A stretch of DNA of 64,000 bases from Xenorhabdus bovienii SS-2004 (GCF_000027225.1 NC_013892.1:4092001-4156000); one strand, 5' to 3'. Shown: positions 1 to 11,353, counted from the first letter of the stretch. Numbers and translations: made by a program. Notes: generated from the letters alone by a model not told the origin.

Positions 1-311
1 CCCAGACACAATCCAATCGCAGGCAATCGGTATTTTATCGCGCAAGCCAGCAGTGCCTTATTAGCAGTTCCTGCCAATGTCCCCGTCACGATATTAATCT
101 GATCTGCTGGCGTTACCCTCAGGCCCTGTATCTTCACAATCGGTAACTGCAATCTCTGCATCAGTTCATCAACTAAACAGCCACCGCCATGTACAATGAC
201 TAACGGGCGCTTATGCGTCTTCCGATATGACTGCAATGTGGAAAATAACCGCGCCAGCGCTTCTTCGCTGTCTAACAACACACCACCCAATTTGATAACT
301 AACGGTTCCAT
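1..311 (-). CDS. argB: acetylglutamate kinase, N-terminal part (cut by window edge)
   Basis: Phosphorylates N-acetyl-L-glutamate in the second step of cytoplasmic arginine biosynthesis. The visible N-terminus begins [14 protein letters not shown] at position 311 and includes the nucleotide-binding KLGG loop and the VIVHGGG loop of the amino-acid kinase fold. The rest lies outside the window, so completeness cannot be judged. It follows argC on the same strand with a 37-nt gap, so it is probably the second gene of an argCB(H) operon controlled by the ARG boxes upstream of argC. Confidence 0.93.
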   Translation of the reverse strand, partial: MEPLVIKLGGVLLDSEEALARLFSTLQSYRKTHKRPLVIVHGGGCLVDELMQRLQLPIVKIQGLRVTPADQINIVTGTLAGTANKALLACAIKYRLPAIGLCL

Positions 312-348
312 CGGATTTATCCTCTGTCGGTATTAAAATCTGCCGGAA

Positions 349-1353
349 TTAAAGCAATGCCTGAGTTTCTGCAAACCCAAAACGAATATTCATGCACTGT
401 ACTGCTTGTGCTGCCGCGCCTTTCAACAAATTATCCTCAGCACCGACAATAATCAGGTGCTGTCCTTGCACAGCAAAACCAATATCGCAGAATGGCAAAC
501 CCACGACGGCTTTCAATGCCGGCATACCTTCCGTGTATAGACGCACCAACGGTTTATCATGATACGCCAGCTGGTAGGCTTCCCTAATTTGCTTTTCTGT
601 TACACCTGATTTCAACTTGCAGGTGATCGTAGCGAGAATACCCCGCGAGAAATTACCCAGATGAGGGATAAAAATGACCTCAGTACCTAAATGTGTCGCG
701 ATCTCGGGTTGATGACGATGATTAAAAATCCCGTAAGGCTGCAAACTAACTTCACAGAAGCTGTTGTTAATGGTTGCTTTCCGGCCTGCTCCACTGACAC
801 CACTCACAGCATTGATAACGGGCCATTGTTCAGTATCCAGCAGATTTTTTTCCAGCAAAGGCTTCAATGAAAGCTGAGAAACAGTGGGATAACAGCCGGG
901 AACCGCGATCAACTGGGCAGTTTTGATTTTTTCCGCCTGCCACTCCGCCAGCCCGTAAACTGCCTTATCAAGCCAAGCCGTATTTTTATGCTCGAACCCA
1001 TAGTATTTTGAATAAAATTGTGTATTTTGTACGCGATAGGCTCCGGATAAATCGAAGACTGTGCAACCTGCTTGTAGAAATATCGGCACAATATCATGGC
1101 TGATTTCATGGGCAGTGGCGAGGAAGACGACATCAATACCATTCACTGCTTCAGCCACATCAGTCAGCGGCTGTAAAGGTAAATCAACAATGCCCTTGTA
1201 CTGCGGGTAGAGATCTGAAAAACATTTCCCCGCATCTGAACTTTGAGACGAAACCATTAAGCCAGAAAGGTGGACATGGAGATGACGTTGTAGATATGCT
1301 GCTAACTCTGCTCCGGTATAGCCACTGGCACCAACTATCAGCGTATTCAACAT
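349..1353 (-). CDS. argC: N-acetyl-gamma-glutamyl-phosphate reductase
   Basis: NADPH-dependent reduction of N-acetylglutamyl phosphate to the semialdehyde, third step of arginine synthesis. The 334-residue product has the usual family length. The N-terminal dinucleotide-binding motif [10 protein letters not shown] covers residues 8-17, and the active-site cysteine is Cys154 in the PGCYPT motif. It is the first gene of the leftward arginine operon, divergent from argE, and its start lies about 40 nt from the paired ArgR boxes. Confidence 0.97.
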   Translation of the reverse strand: MLNTLIVGASGYTGAELAAYLQRHLHVHLSGLMVSSQSSDAGKCFSDLYPQYKGIVDLPLQPLTDVAEAVNGIDVVFLATAHEISHDIVPIFLQAGCTVFDLSGAYRVQNTQFYSKYYGFEHKNTAWLDKAVYGLAEWQAEKIKTAQLIAVPGCYPTVSQLSLKPLLEKNLLDTEQWPVINAVSGVSGAGRKATINNSFCEVSLQPYGIFNHRHQPEIATHLGTEVIFIPHLGNFSRGILATITCKLKSGVTEKQIREAYQLAYHDKPLVRLYTEGMPALKAVVGLPFCDIGFAVQGQHLIIVGAEDNLLKGAAAQAVQCMNIRFGFAETQALL

Positions 1354-1391
1354 GGGACTTATTCACCTTGTAGTAGTAACCCAATCACATT

Positions 1392-1430
1392 ATTGCATTT
1401 ATATTCAATTATAATGCATGAATATTGATA
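1392..1430. promoter_or_regulatory. ArgR operator: two ARG boxes between argC and argE
   Basis: Two 18-bp imperfect palindromes, 1392-1409 (core TGCAT-ttat-ATTCA) and 1413-1430 (core TGCAT-gaat-ATTGA), are separated by 3 bp. This matches the consensus and the 3-bp spacing known for hexameric ArgR binding. The 102-nt region serves two divergent promoters, so ArgR with arginine should repress both argC(B) and argE. The motif and spacing are seen directly; binding is inferred. Confidence 0.85.
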
Positions 1431-1455
1431 CTATCATGAGTAAGGGCTGTCAACA

Positions 1456-2613
1456 GTGAATATTAAATTACCATCATTTATTAGATTATATCATCAGCTC
1501 ATTGCTACACCTTCCATCAGCGCAACCGATGCTGAACTGGATCAAAGTAATGAAATATTAATCAACCTGCTGGCTGGCTGGTTGAAAGACCTTGGTTTTA
1601 ACATTGAGATTCAGCCCGTTCCTGAAACCCGTGGCAAGTTCAATATGCTGGCAACATTGGGTAGTGGTTCTGGAGGTTTATTGTTATGTGGTCATACAGA
1701 TACTGTGCCATTCGATGAGGGACGCTGGACACAAGATCCATTCACACTGAGCGAACGCGATGGCAAGCTTTACGGACTCGGTACTGCTGATATGAAAGGC
1801 TTCTTTGCTTTCATCATTGATGCTCTGCGGGATGTTGATCCCAGTAAACTAACTCATCCGCTTTACATTCTGGCCACCGCAGATGAAGAAACATCGATGG
1901 CAGGCGCGCGTTATTTTGCTGCCAATACCGCCATTCGGCCTGATTTCGCCATTATTGGCGAACCAACATCGTTACAGCCTATCCATGCGCATAAGGGACA
2001 CTTAGCTCATGTTATCCGCATTGAGGGAAAATCCGGCCATTCCAGCGATCCCGCACGTGGTGTCAACGCACTTGAACTCATGCACGAATCCATCACGCAA
2101 TTGATGGAATTACGCACTACCTTGCAGGAACGCTATCACAATCCAGCATTTGTTATTCCTCATCCAACTATGAATTTCGGCCATATTCACGGTGGTGATG
2201 CGGCAAACCGCATCTGTGCCTGCTGTGAACTGCATATGGATATTCGCCCGCTGCCCGGATTGACCGTGCAGGATATGGACGAATTACTGCATAAAGCACT
2301 AGAGCCGGTGAAACAGCGCTGGCCGGGACGTTTAAGCGTTACTCCTCTCCACCCCCCCATTCCGGGTTATCAATGCCTGACCGATCACAAATTGGTTGGC
2401 GTGATCGAAAATTTGTTGGGAGCGAAAGCAGAAACCGTCAATTATTGTACTGAAGCGCCTTTTATTCAGGAATTGTGTCCGACATTAGTCTTGGGACCAG
2501 GATCAATTGAACAGGCACACCAGCCCGACGAATTTTTAGGTATGGAATTTATTGAGCCGACCAGAAAATTGATTTCTCAGCTGATTGAGCATTTTTGCCT
2601 GCAAACCCATTAA
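1456..2613 (+). CDS. argE: acetylornithine deacetylase
   Basis: Zinc-dependent M20-family hydrolase that releases acetate from N2-acetylornithine to give ornithine. The product is 385 residues, close to the E. coli length. Metal ligands are recognisable: His80 and Asp82 in [10 protein letters not shown], Asp112 in GTADMKG, Glu144/Glu145 in ADEETS, Glu169 in IIGEPTS and a C-terminal His in EQAHQPDE. The start codon is GTG, chosen because the residues [20 protein letters not shown] align with E. coli ArgE; an AAGG lies at 1442-1445. It is transcribed divergently from argCB. Confidence 0.97.
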   Translation: MNIKLPSFIRLYHQLIATPSISATDAELDQSNEILINLLAGWLKDLGFNIEIQPVPETRGKFNMLATLGSGSGGLLLCGHTDTVPFDEGRWTQDPFTLSERDGKLYGLGTADMKGFFAFIIDALRDVDPSKLTHPLYILATADEETSMAGARYFAANTAIRPDFAIIGEPTSLQPIHAHKGHLAHVIRIEGKSGHSSDPARGVNALELMHESITQLMELRTTLQERYHNPAFVIPHPTMNFGHIHGGDAANRICACCELHMDIRPLPGLTVQDMDELLHKALEPVKQRWPGRLSVTPLHPPIPGYQCLTDHKLVGVIENLLGAKAETVNYCTEAPFIQELCPTLVLGPGSIEQAHQPDEFLGMEFIEPTRKLISQLIEHFCLQTH

Positions 2614-2650
2614 TTTTACTACAATTGAGAGAATATCCAGTAAAAGTTTT

Positions 2651-2674
2651 AACCCCGATAAGTGCGTCGGGGTT
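2651..2674 (+). terminator. probable argE terminator hairpin
   Basis: AACCCCGA (2651-2658) pairs perfectly with TCGGGGTT (2667-2674) over an 8-nt loop, 38 nt after the argE stop. The T-rich tail is weak (TTTATCGCTATTTT). The remaining stretch to metF (2675-2976) holds no gene. It contains a possible -35 element TTGACT at 2856-2861 and the MetJ box array. Confidence 0.55.
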
Positions 2675-2888
2675 TATCGCTATTTTCTGACCAAAACAAC
2701 GCACAAAACTTCATAAATTCCTCTCAGTATCACTCATAATCCGCATAGCTCCGTTCACAAGCCAATTAAATCAGGCGTTTCTCTTGCTCTGCCCAACATG
2801 AATTTCTTTCCTGATCATTTTGAATATTCCTCATTTCGGATAAGTCACTTTGCTGTTGACTAAACATAATGCTTAGCCCATTCTATTT

Positions 2889-2936
2889 AGACATCTAAAC
2901 GTATAGACATGTAAACACTTAAGCATCTAAACGTAA
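2889..2936 (+). promoter_or_regulatory. MetJ operator of metF (tandem MET boxes)
   Basis: Six contiguous 8-bp boxes read AGACATCT, AAACGTAT, AGACATGT, AAACACTT, AAGCATCT, AAACGTAA. The first and third match the MetJ consensus AGACGTCT at 7/8 and 6/8 positions; the others are weaker. Tandem 8-bp repeats with no spacers are the hallmark of MetJ operators. The array ends 40 nt before the metF start, over the expected promoter. metJ itself lies at 11564, so the repressor and its targets are in the same window. Confidence 0.85.
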
Positions 2937-2958
2937 GCGGGTCAAAATATTCCGCTGA

Positions 2959-3864
<906 letters not shown>

Positions 3865-4050
3865 TTGTTGATAGAATTAACAGACGCTGGGCCAAGATAA
3901 GATTTCTTTGCTGATCACAATCAAACGGTGGCGATGTAAATCGGAATCGCCTCCTTAACAGAGGGCATCCCACTTCTCAAGAAAGAAAATTGTACGTTCT
4001 ACGTTCTTTTCTGAAATACACAGTTATCCACATTCTCAGTCAGATATAGC

Positions 4051-4070
4051 TACTCTGAACCGAGCGGAAT
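4051..4070 (+). repeat. short second copy of the metF 3' end
   Basis: TACTCTGAACCGAGCGGAAT here matches the metF codons for YTLNRAE at 3801-3820 at 18 of 20 bases. Frame reading gives T-L-N-R-A-E then a stop. It may mark an old duplication or recombination join beside the toxin-antitoxin remnant. The length is too short to exclude chance completely. Confidence 0.4.
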
Positions 4071-4124
4071 AGGGGTTCAGCGTTGTTGTGGATGGCACTC
4101 ACTATATGCTTACCGACAATGTTC

Positions 4125-4406
4125 TCATTTCACAGGAGGCCAGAGCTGAGAAGTATGCACCAACGCTAATATCCAAACACTTTCCCCTGAAACCTCATAA
4201 ACCAGCCGATAGTTCTCATTCAGGAAAACTTACAATGTCCCTGAAATTTCACCGGCATGTCCCATATAAGGAAATTCAATCAACCGTTCCGCAGCAGTTT
4301 CGAATAACTCATCCATTTTTACGGCGGCCACTGGATTTTTAGTAACAAGATATTCCCATATTGCTTCACTATCCTGCAAAGCTTGAGGTGTCTATATGAC
4401 CTTCAT
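4125..4406 (-). pseudogene. RelE/ParE-family toxin, broken by two stop codons
   Basis: Reading leftwards from ATG at 4406, one 94-codon frame gives MKVI*TPQALQDSEAIWEYL, then a segment ending in GHAGEISGTL*, then ENYRLVYE and VWILALVHTSQLWPP. This is the conserved pattern of RelE/ParE-type toxins (normally MKVIWTPQA at the start and YRLVYE...VWILALVHTARxWPP at the end). TAG replaces the usual Trp at codon 5 and TAA interrupts codon 59; there is no frameshift. ATG at 4406 overlaps the stop of the antitoxin remnant in the usual ATGA arrangement. In living modules the toxin is an mRNase or gyrase poison; here it must be inactive. Confidence 0.8.
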
Positions 4407-4483
4407 TTAACGGCCTTTTTCTGTGCTCTACGAGCTGCAAAAATCGCTTTGGCATCCGTATATTCAACACCCTCTCCAGCATT
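4403..4483 (-). pseudogene. antitoxin C-terminal remnant upstream of the broken toxin
   Basis: The frame ends NAGEGVEYTDAKAIFAARRAQKKAVK and then TGA at 4403-4405, overlapping the toxin ATG. In-frame stops upstream (near 4489) cut off any N-terminal DNA-binding domain. Position and overlap identify it as the antitoxin half of the module; the antitoxin family cannot be named from the fragment. The AT-rich stretch 4484-4615 behind it may hold the old promoter; I see no intact gene there. Confidence 0.6.
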
Positions 4484-4615
4484 TATGGATTAACCTTAAT
4501 ATATTGAATATTATATATAATTGTGACACATAGAAAAAAACAATAGAATCTGCGAATAAAGCTATTAAATTAACCTGAACTCTGGATAAAATAATTCTTA
4601 ATCAAAAATAAAAAA

Positions 4616-4637
4616 GCCGAACAGTTCCCCATTCGGC
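4616..4637 (-). terminator. ppc terminator
   Basis: GCCGAA (4616-4621) and TTCGGC (4632-4637) form a hairpin flanked by A-runs on the left and T-runs on the right, so it can work in both directions. On the minus strand it follows the ppc stop by 24 nt and is followed by a U-rich tail. Confidence 0.8.
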
Positions 4638-4661
4638 ATTTTTCATTCAGAAAATCAAAAG

Positions 4662-7298
4662 CTAGCCGGTATTGCGCATCCCTGCCGCAACCCCCGCAAT
4701 CGTCACCATTAATGCTTGTTCAAGGTGCGGATCTGGCTGTTCCTGCTGACGGGAACGCTGTAATAGTTCTGCCTGTAGCACATTCAGCGGGTCGGTATAG
4801 ACGTTACGCAACGCAATGGATTCCGCAATCCACGGCAAGTCCGCCATTAATTGCTCATCCTGCGAAATCGTCAGCACAGTTTTAATATCCTCTGCCAACT
4901 GATTACGCAGCGTTATTCCCAACGGCCACAGTTTTTTATCCACCAAGCGTTGATCATAATATTCCGCCAGCCATAAATCGGCCTTGGCAAATACCATCTC
5001 TAACATGGCAATGCGGGTATTAAAGAAAGGCCAGTCGCGACACATATCTGCTAACACCGACAGTTTACCCGCATCAATCACATGTTGCAGCGCTGCTCCC
5101 GCACCCAACCATGCTGGCAACATCAGGCGGTTTTGCGTCCAAGCGAATATCCAAGGGATCGCACGCAGGCTTTCTACACCGCCGGTCGGACGACGCTTGG
5201 CTGGCCGTGACCCTAAAGGCAATTTCGCCAATTCCTGTTCTGGCGTCGCCGCTCGGAAGTAAGGTACGAATTCGGGCTGCTCACGGACATAATCACGATA
5301 CATGTCACAGGAAACATCAGAGAGCGTATCCATGACTTGCTTCCACTCCGGTTTTGGCTCTGGCGGCGGCAGTAAATTTGCTTCCAAAATTGCACTGGCA
5401 TACAACGCCAGACTGCTAATCGTCACCTGTGGTAAACCAAACTTAAAGCGGATCATTTCGCCCTGCTCCGTCACACGTAACCCACCTTTCAGACTGCCCG
5501 GCGGCTGAGAAAGCAAAGCGGAATGCGCTGGAGCACCACCACGGCCAATCGTACCACCACGTCCGTGGAACAGCGTCAGCGTTACGCTTTCCTGCTCACA
5601 CACTTTGATCAACGCATCCTGTGCCCGATATTGCGCCCATGATGCCGCCATCACTCCCGCATCTTTGGCAGAGTCGGAATAGCCAATCATCACCATCTGC
5701 TTATCCTGAATCAGCTCGCGATACCAGCCAATTCCCAGTAATTGCTGGATCACACTTTCCGCATTATTCAGGTCATCAAGGGTTTCAAACAACGGTGCAA
5801 CAGGCAATTTCAGTGAGCAACCCGCTTCTTTCAGTAGCAACTTCACGGCCAGTACATCCGAGGGAACTTTCGCCATAGAAATGACATAGGCTGCAATCGC
5901 ATCTTGTGGCGATTCGGCAATGACCTTACAGGTTTCGAAGACTTCTAGGGTTTCTTCACTCGGCTGCCAACAATGCGGAATAAGCGGACGTTTTGAATTC
6001 AATTCACGCAGCAGAAAAGTTTGTTTCTCCGTTTCTGACCAGCTCGCATAATCTCCGAGCTCCAGATATTGGGTCAGCTCTGCAATGGCATCGGTGTGGC
6101 GGGTGCTTTCCTGACGGATATCAATACGCACCAACGACAAACCAAAGCAGCGAATGCGGCGCAAGGTATCCAACAATTGGCCATTAGCGATAATTTCCAT
6201 ACCGCAGGTTTTCAGTGATTGATAGCAGGCATACAGCGGTTGCCACAATTGTTCGTTATGCAGCAGCAAACCCACAGGTGGCAGGACTCGCTCTCCTTTA
6301 AGGTGTTTCTCCAGATACGTCAGTGTGCTATTTAATTGCGTCCGCAATTGTTTGGCGATTTCACGGTAAGGTTCCAGCACCCCATCACCACCCGCAAGCT
6401 GGCGCAGTTCAGGTGTACACTCCGACATAGAGAGTTCAGAAACTAACACCTGAATATCTTTCAAAAATAGATCCGCTGCTTTCCAGCGACTGAGCAACAA
6501 TACATGGCGAGTAATTTCTGCGGTAACGTTGGGGTTCCCATCACGATCGCCACCCATCCAAGAAGTGAAACGAATCGGTACGGCTTCCACAGGTAAGCTA
6601 TAGCCAATGGATTCTTCCAATTGCTCATTGAATTCACGCAGAAATGCAGGAACACCTTCCCACAAACTATTTTCCACCACCGCAAATCCCCATTTGGCTT
6701 CATCAATCGGGGTGGGGCGAATTTTGCGGATTTCATCGGTATGCCATGATTGGGCAATCAACTGGCGTAAACGGCGCATGATATTAATGCGTTCATAATC
6801 CGCCAGATCATCATGGTCAAGCTGTGACAGACAGGCATTCACTTCGACCAGTTTATGAATCAGAGTACGACGGGCAATTTCGGTAGGGTGTGCCGTCAAG
6901 ACCAATTCAATGGCAAGTTCATTGACTGCATTGATCAAGTCATCATTACTGAATTTTTTATCTTTCAGCCGATTGAACAAAGCCTCTAGCGCTACAGGAT
7001 TGCTAGCCGCTTCACCATGCGGTGAAATGCTGTGATATTGTTCGGCAACGTTGGCCAGATTAAGAAACTGGTTAAAGGCCCGAGCAACCGGCAATAACTC
7101 ATCATTGGATAAATTTTGCAGTGTAGATAAAAGTTGCTGCCGGTCAGCTTCATTTCCTGCACGGGATGATTTGGATAATTTCCTTATCGTTTCAACTTTA
7201 TCAAGAATGCTTTCTCCCAGTGCTTCTTTGATAGTGTTACCCAATAACTTACCAAGCATACTGACATTACTGCGCATTGCAGAATATTGTTGATTCAT
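4662..7298 (-). CDS. ppc: phosphoenolpyruvate carboxylase
   Basis: Carboxylates PEP to oxaloacetate, the main anaplerotic reaction feeding the TCA cycle and the aspartate family. The 878-residue product is near the E. coli length of 883. Visible motifs are the catalytic His137 in LVLTAHPTE, the GGDRDGNP loop, [10 protein letters not shown], the [12 protein letters not shown] glycine loop and the conserved C-terminal MRNTG. It lies downstream of metBL with a 366-nt gap, so it is probably transcribed from its own promoter within 7299-7664. It is next to argE in E. coli; here metF and the toxin remnant intervene. Confidence 0.98.
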   Translation of the reverse strand: MNQQYSAMRSNVSMLGKLLGNTIKEALGESILDKVETIRKLSKSSRAGNEADRQQLLSTLQNLSNDELLPVARAFNQFLNLANVAEQYHSISPHGEAASNPVALEALFNRLKDKKFSNDDLINAVNELAIELVLTAHPTEIARRTLIHKLVEVNACLSQLDHDDLADYERINIMRRLRQLIAQSWHTDEIRKIRPTPIDEAKWGFAVVENSLWEGVPAFLREFNEQLEESIGYSLPVEAVPIRFTSWMGGDRDGNPNVTAEITRHVLLLSRWKAADLFLKDIQVLVSELSMSECTPELRQLAGGDGVLEPYREIAKQLRTQLNSTLTYLEKHLKGERVLPPVGLLLHNEQLWQPLYACYQSLKTCGMEIIANGQLLDTLRRIRCFGLSLVRIDIRQESTRHTDAIAELTQYLELGDYASWSETEKQTFLLRELNSKRPLIPHCWQPSEETLEVFETCKVIAESPQDAIAAYVISMAKVPSDVLAVKLLLKEAGCSLKLPVAPLFETLDDLNNAESVIQQLLGIGWYRELIQDKQMVMIGYSDSAKDAGVMAASWAQYRAQDALIKVCEQESVTLTLFHGRGGTIGRGGAPAHSALLSQPPGSLKGGLRVTEQGEMIRFKFGLPQVTISSLALYASAILEANLLPPPEPKPEWKQVMDTLSDVSCDMYRDYVREQPEFVPYFRAATPEQELAKLPLGSRPAKRRPTGGVESLRAIPWIFAWTQNRLMLPAWLGAGAALQHVIDAGKLSVLADMCRDWPFFNTRIAMLEMVFAKADLWLAEYYDQRLVDKKLWPLGITLRNQLAEDIKTVLTISQDEQLMADLPWIAESIALRNVYTDPLNVLQAELLQRSRQQEQPDPHLEQALMVTIAGVAAGMRNTG

Positions 7299-7614
7299 GT
7301 GGTTTCTGACCTTGTGTTGCTGTATTTAACCTATTTCACCAGATCGTTGATCGATTCAATCGGCATCCACCCTGTTTGCAGAGCATGTTTTTTGTTTATT
7401 TCTGAGGCTCTATTCATATCAGAAAACGAGCAATTTGGGCGAATTTTATGAAATTTAATAGCGGATTCTTTTTTATAAGCGGCTCTGATTGCCTGACTCG
7501 CGTATGCTCAACAAACAGAAGAATAAGACGTTTTTTATTAATTGGATGGTGATTGAATCGGCTTGTTCCGGTTATCTATCAAACAAAGGTGCAGAAAATA
7601 ACTTTCCGTAACTA

Positions 7615-7643
7615 GCAGGGATAAAAATGAGCAATATCCCTGC
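7615..7643 (-). other. 9-bp perfect hairpin downstream of metL
   Basis: GCAGGGATA (7615-7623) pairs with TATCCCTGC (7635-7643) over an 11-nt loop, 21 nt past the metL stop on the minus strand. No U-run follows on either strand, so it is a poor intrinsic terminator and may instead protect the metBL mRNA 3' end. The rest of the 366-nt gap (7299-7614) has no gene and presumably carries the ppc promoter. Confidence 0.45.
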
Positions 7644-7664
7644 CGCAAAATTGACTGCCTAAAC

Positions 7665-10103
7665 TTAAAGAAGCTGTGACAAACGGTTCAAATCTGATTG
7701 AATCGCTCCTGCCGTCACATCCCGTCCAGCGCCTGGACCACGGATCACCAGTGGATTGTCACGATACCAGCGGCTTTCTATCGCAAAGACATTATCCCCC
7801 GGTAATAACGAAGCTAAGGGGTGATCTGCACGCACGGCTTCGACACCAACTTTTGCTTTACCACTGGTGGCATCAAAGCGAGCGACATAACGCAGTACCA
7901 TGCCCATTTCCTGTGATGCTTCCAACCGCTGGAGCATTTGCTCATTAATAACGGCACTATTTTCAAAGAAGTCTTCGATGGAACCGGTTCTGGCCTCTAC
8001 TGGCACGAGGGATTCAACACGCACCTGATCAGGCTCTATCTCATAACCCGCCTCGCGAGCCAGAATAATCAGCTTGCGCATTACATCCTGACCGGACAAA
8101 TCGATACGGGGATCAGGCTCCGTCAATCCTTGCTGCCACGCCTGCTCCACCAAATCACTGAAAGGTACGGAGCCATCAAATTGCAGGAACAGCCATGATA
8201 ACGTCCCTGAAAAAATACCGCTGATAGACAGAATGGTATCGCCACTTTCCCGCAAATCTCTGACGGAGTGGTTAATCGGCAACCCTGCACCAACGGTCGC
8301 ATTGTATAACCAATGACGGCCGGTTTTTGCAAAAGCATCGCGAACCATGCGATAAGTGTTACTGTTTGAAGAACCTGCAATTTTATTGGCGCTGATGACA
8401 TGAAAGCCATAGCTGGCGAAATCAATATAGTCTTTAGCCAACTCCTCGCTTGCAGTGACATCCAACACCACCAAATCGTCATAAGGGTGCGCTCTCATCC
8501 ACAAAAACAGCGCATCGTCTTCATGTTGAGTGGCTTCATCACCAAAGAATGCCAATGCTCGACTCGCATCAAGCCCCTGATAATTCAGCAAGCTCCGACG
8601 ACTGTCCACAATCCCCGCCAAAATAAATTCAAAACCACTGCGGGCAGAAATATTCTTCTGTTCACGAGCGAACAATTCTAGCCAACGTGAGCCAATGTTT
8701 CCCTTGCCAAACAGCACCAGACCAATGCGTTTTTCTGCCCGGAACAGACTTTGGTGCAATCCCTGAATCAAATGTGAAGTCTGGCTCAGGCGCAGAACAG
8801 CAACAAGGCTGATACCCTCTTCCGCATGCCAGATAAATTCAATGGGCTGGTCTTTAAGCTGCTGATAAAAACGGTGGCTATGCAACGGATTCTTGCACAC
8901 TCCCGCCCCGACCAAAGCCACCAGCGCCAATCCTTCTCGCAAAGACAATTTTCCTGGCAAAGACGCATCCTGCAACACATCGAGAGCACTGTTCACGACT
9001 TCAGAGGTATAACAAAGCTGAATCAAATTACAGTCAGCGTGCAGACCTGTCGCCAACGGCCGAATTTGTGCGCGTTTCAGCAATGAATCAATGTCCTTGT
9101 AAATCTGCTTGAAATCATGGGCAGAAGAAATATGCAGTTCAATCAGACAGACATCATCATGACTGGTCACGATTTTCGCCCCAGTACCTGTTGCCAGCAC
9201 CCGCTCAATGCGGGTAGATCCTTGTTCAGGCTGGTAGCTGCAACGCAATTGCAAGTCGATATCACTGACGGAAACAGGCTGCAAAGTGCGGGTATGAAGG
9301 ACGGGTGCCGCCAGACGCGCCAGTTCACTGGCTTCATCCAAACGCAGTAAAGGCAACAGGCACGCATCCTTTACTTTACGCGGATCAGCACTGTAAACAC
9401 CCGCTACGTCGCTCCAAATCGTCACTTTTTTGGCGCCTGCCAGTGCACCAACCTGTGTGGCAGAATAATCACTGCCATTACGTCCCAGCAGTACGGTTTC
9501 TCCTTTCTGATTTCTGGAGATAAACCCCGTGACCACCAAACGCTTACTGGGATTTTGGATCAACAGTTGGCTCAGTAAAGGCTGGGACAAGTTCACATCA
9601 ACCTGCGGCTGGGCAGCGCGTTCTGCCCGCAGAAATTGGCGTGCATCCAGCCATGCACTGGAAATACCCTTATGCTCAAGCACAGCCGCCATCAAACGGG
9701 CTGACCAGATTTCACCATGCCCGACCACCTCGGCGTACGTAATGTCAGTAATCGGTTTGTCCAGCAATACACTTAATTTTTCCAGGTCCGAGATAAAATG
9801 TGCTACGAGTTCTTCCGCAATCACTTCAGGCAATAAACCTCTGATCAGCTCCTGCTGATAACGCCTCAATGATTGCTGTACTTGATGTGCTGAGATGCGG
9901 TCACTCTGGCTCAGTTTCAACCAATCAATAAGCTGATTGGTTGTACTCCCTGCTGCCGATACCACCATCAAATCACCCGGCTGGCTATAATTCGCCATAA
10001 TTTCTGCAACCCGCTGATAGCATTTCACATCGGCAAGGCTGCTGCCGCCAAATTTATGTAACTGGCGGCCAAATTCCGCCCCCGCTGTTGCCAGTGCACT
10101 CAT
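7665..10103 (-). CDS. metL: bifunctional aspartokinase II / homoserine dehydrogenase II
   Basis: Catalyses the first and third steps of the aspartate pathway, to homoserine. The 812-residue product has an N-terminal kinase domain (KFGGSSLAD at about residues 17-25) and an ACT-like linker. The NAD(P)-binding homoserine dehydrogenase starts at VLFGKGNIGSRW (about residue 463), with ANKIAGS and the substrate region following. It starts 9 nt after the metB stop, as in the E. coli metBL operon, and should be controlled by the MetJ boxes upstream of metB. Confidence 0.97.
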   Translation of the reverse strand: MSALATAGAEFGRQLHKFGGSSLADVKCYQRVAEIMANYSQPGDLMVVSAAGSTTNQLIDWLKLSQSDRISAHQVQQSLRRYQQELIRGLLPEVIAEELVAHFISDLEKLSVLLDKPITDITYAEVVGHGEIWSARLMAAVLEHKGISSAWLDARQFLRAERAAQPQVDVNLSQPLLSQLLIQNPSKRLVVTGFISRNQKGETVLLGRNGSDYSATQVGALAGAKKVTIWSDVAGVYSADPRKVKDACLLPLLRLDEASELARLAAPVLHTRTLQPVSVSDIDLQLRCSYQPEQGSTRIERVLATGTGAKIVTSHDDVCLIELHISSAHDFKQIYKDIDSLLKRAQIRPLATGLHADCNLIQLCYTSEVVNSALDVLQDASLPGKLSLREGLALVALVGAGVCKNPLHSHRFYQQLKDQPIEFIWHAEEGISLVAVLRLSQTSHLIQGLHQSLFRAEKRIGLVLFGKGNIGSRWLELFAREQKNISARSGFEFILAGIVDSRRSLLNYQGLDASRALAFFGDEATQHEDDALFLWMRAHPYDDLVVLDVTASEELAKDYIDFASYGFHVISANKIAGSSNSNTYRMVRDAFAKTGRHWLYNATVGAGLPINHSVRDLRESGDTILSISGIFSGTLSWLFLQFDGSVPFSDLVEQAWQQGLTEPDPRIDLSGQDVMRKLIILAREAGYEIEPDQVRVESLVPVEARTGSIEDFFENSAVINEQMLQRLEASQEMGMVLRYVARFDATSGKAKVGVEAVRADHPLASLLPGDNVFAIESRWYRDNPLVIRGPGAGRDVTAGAIQSDLNRLSQLL

Positions 10104-10112
10104 GATTAATGA

Positions 10113-11273
10113 TTACCTCGTTGCTGCTGCCTGAAACGCTTTGTCCAGATCCGCAATTAAATCCTGACTATCTTCAATTCCTACAGAGACACGAAGAAGT
10201 GAATCCGTGATCCCTGCCTGCGCCCTTGCTTCTGCCGCCATTCCCGCATGTGTCATCGTCGCAGTATGAGAAATCAACGACTCTACACCACCGAGAGATT
10301 CAGCCAGAGTAAATAATTTTAACGCAGATAAAAAATGGCGTAGGGTTTGTTCATCACCATCAAGTTCAAAACTCAGCATCGCCCCAAAGCCTGTTTGTTG
10401 TTTAAGGGCAATTTCATGCCCGGGATGATTTTTCAAAGCAGGGTAGTAGAGTTTTTTCACTTGTGGCTGTTGTTGCAGGTACTCAGCAATAGCCGCTGCG
10501 TTATTCTGCTGTAGCATTACCCGTGCAGACAGGGTACGAATACCCCGCAACAGCAGGTAGCTGTCAAAGGCGGCACCTGTGATACCAATATTGTTTGCCC
10601 ACCACGCCAGATTTTCTGCGATCACGGGATCTTTGGCGATAATCGCCCCCGCAATCAGATCGGAATGCCCATTCAGGTACTTCGTACAGGAGTGAACAAC
10701 TAAATCAGCGCCCAAATCCAATGGCTTTTGCAATACAGGACTCAAGAAAGTGTTATCAACAACCGCCAGTGCTCCAACTTTATGCGCCAACCCACAGATA
10801 TATTGAATATCAACAATGCGCAGCAGAGGATTACTCGGCGTTTCTATCAGCACCAGTTTTGGCTTTTGCGCCAGAGCCTGTTTCAGGGCTTGATTATCCG
10901 ACTGATCAACAAAAATAACGTTGTACGCCCCACGTTTACTCAGACTGTCAAACAGGCGGTAACTACCGCCATAACAATCATGGGGAGCCACCAATAAATC
11001 CCCCGGTTGCAAGAAAACGGTACACAGCAGGTGAATCGCCGACATGCCGCTGCTGGTCATGACTGCCCCCGCTCCACCTTCCAGCTCAGCCAGAACCTGC
11101 TGAACGACATCCCGGCTGGGATTTCCACGTCGGGAATAGTCATGTGCCCTTGGCTCATTGAAACCAGTGAAATTATATGTGCTGGAAAGATAGATAGGCG
11201 GAACTACACAACCATATTGTTCATCAATATTTGCACCACTTTGAACCGCGACTGTTGCTTGTTTGCATCCCAT
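10113..11273 (-). CDS. metB: cystathionine gamma-synthase
   Basis: PLP enzyme that joins O-succinylhomoserine and cysteine to form cystathionine, on the way to methionine. It is 386 residues, the family length. The PLP lysine is Lys198 in HSCTKYLNGHSD, with the SSGMSAIH phosphate-binding loop at about 74-81 and the C-terminal SVGIED motif. First gene of the leftward metBL operon, divergent from metJ and preceded by MetJ boxes. Confidence 0.97.
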   Translation of the reverse strand: MGCKQATVAVQSGANIDEQYGCVVPPIYLSSTYNFTGFNEPRAHDYSRRGNPSRDVVQQVLAELEGGAGAVMTSSGMSAIHLLCTVFLQPGDLLVAPHDCYGGSYRLFDSLSKRGAYNVIFVDQSDNQALKQALAQKPKLVLIETPSNPLLRIVDIQYICGLAHKVGALAVVDNTFLSPVLQKPLDLGADLVVHSCTKYLNGHSDLIAGAIIAKDPVIAENLAWWANNIGITGAAFDSYLLLRGIRTLSARVMLQQNNAAAIAEYLQQQPQVKKLYYPALKNHPGHEIALKQQTGFGAMLSFELDGDEQTLRHFLSALKLFTLAESLGGVESLISHTATMTHAGMAAEARAQAGITDSLLRVSVGIEDSQDLIADLDKAFQAAATR

Positions 11274-11329
11274 AACCTTTGCCCGTCACTTTATTATTGG
11301 AGTCACCAAAGAATAACGACTGGAAAGAT

Positions 11330-11353
11330 AGACGTCAATACATCTAGACATCT
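11330..11353. promoter_or_regulatory. MetJ operator in the metB-metJ divergent region
   Basis: Three contiguous 8-bp boxes read AGACGTCA, ATACATCT, AGACATCT, close to the AGACGTCT consensus, about 57 nt upstream of metB. The 290-nt intergenic region (11274-11563) should hold both promoters, allowing MetJ to repress metBL and itself, as in E. coli. Confidence 0.82.

Noticed and set aside
3930..3951. GGCGAT/ATCGCC hairpin after metF as a terminator
   Set aside because: The stem is only 6 bp and no T-run follows on either strand.
4068..4080. AATAGGGGTTCAG shared with 36498-36510
   Set aside because: Thirteen identical bases without matching flanks or a mobile-element context; could be chance.
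4088..4342. 84-codon open frame on the plus strand
   Set aside because: It is the antisense of the broken RelE/ParE toxin frame and has no recognisable protein features.
4984..5878. Several open frames on the plus strand inside ppc
   Set aside because: They are antisense shadows of a highly conserved gene with no ribosome-binding sites or family signatures.
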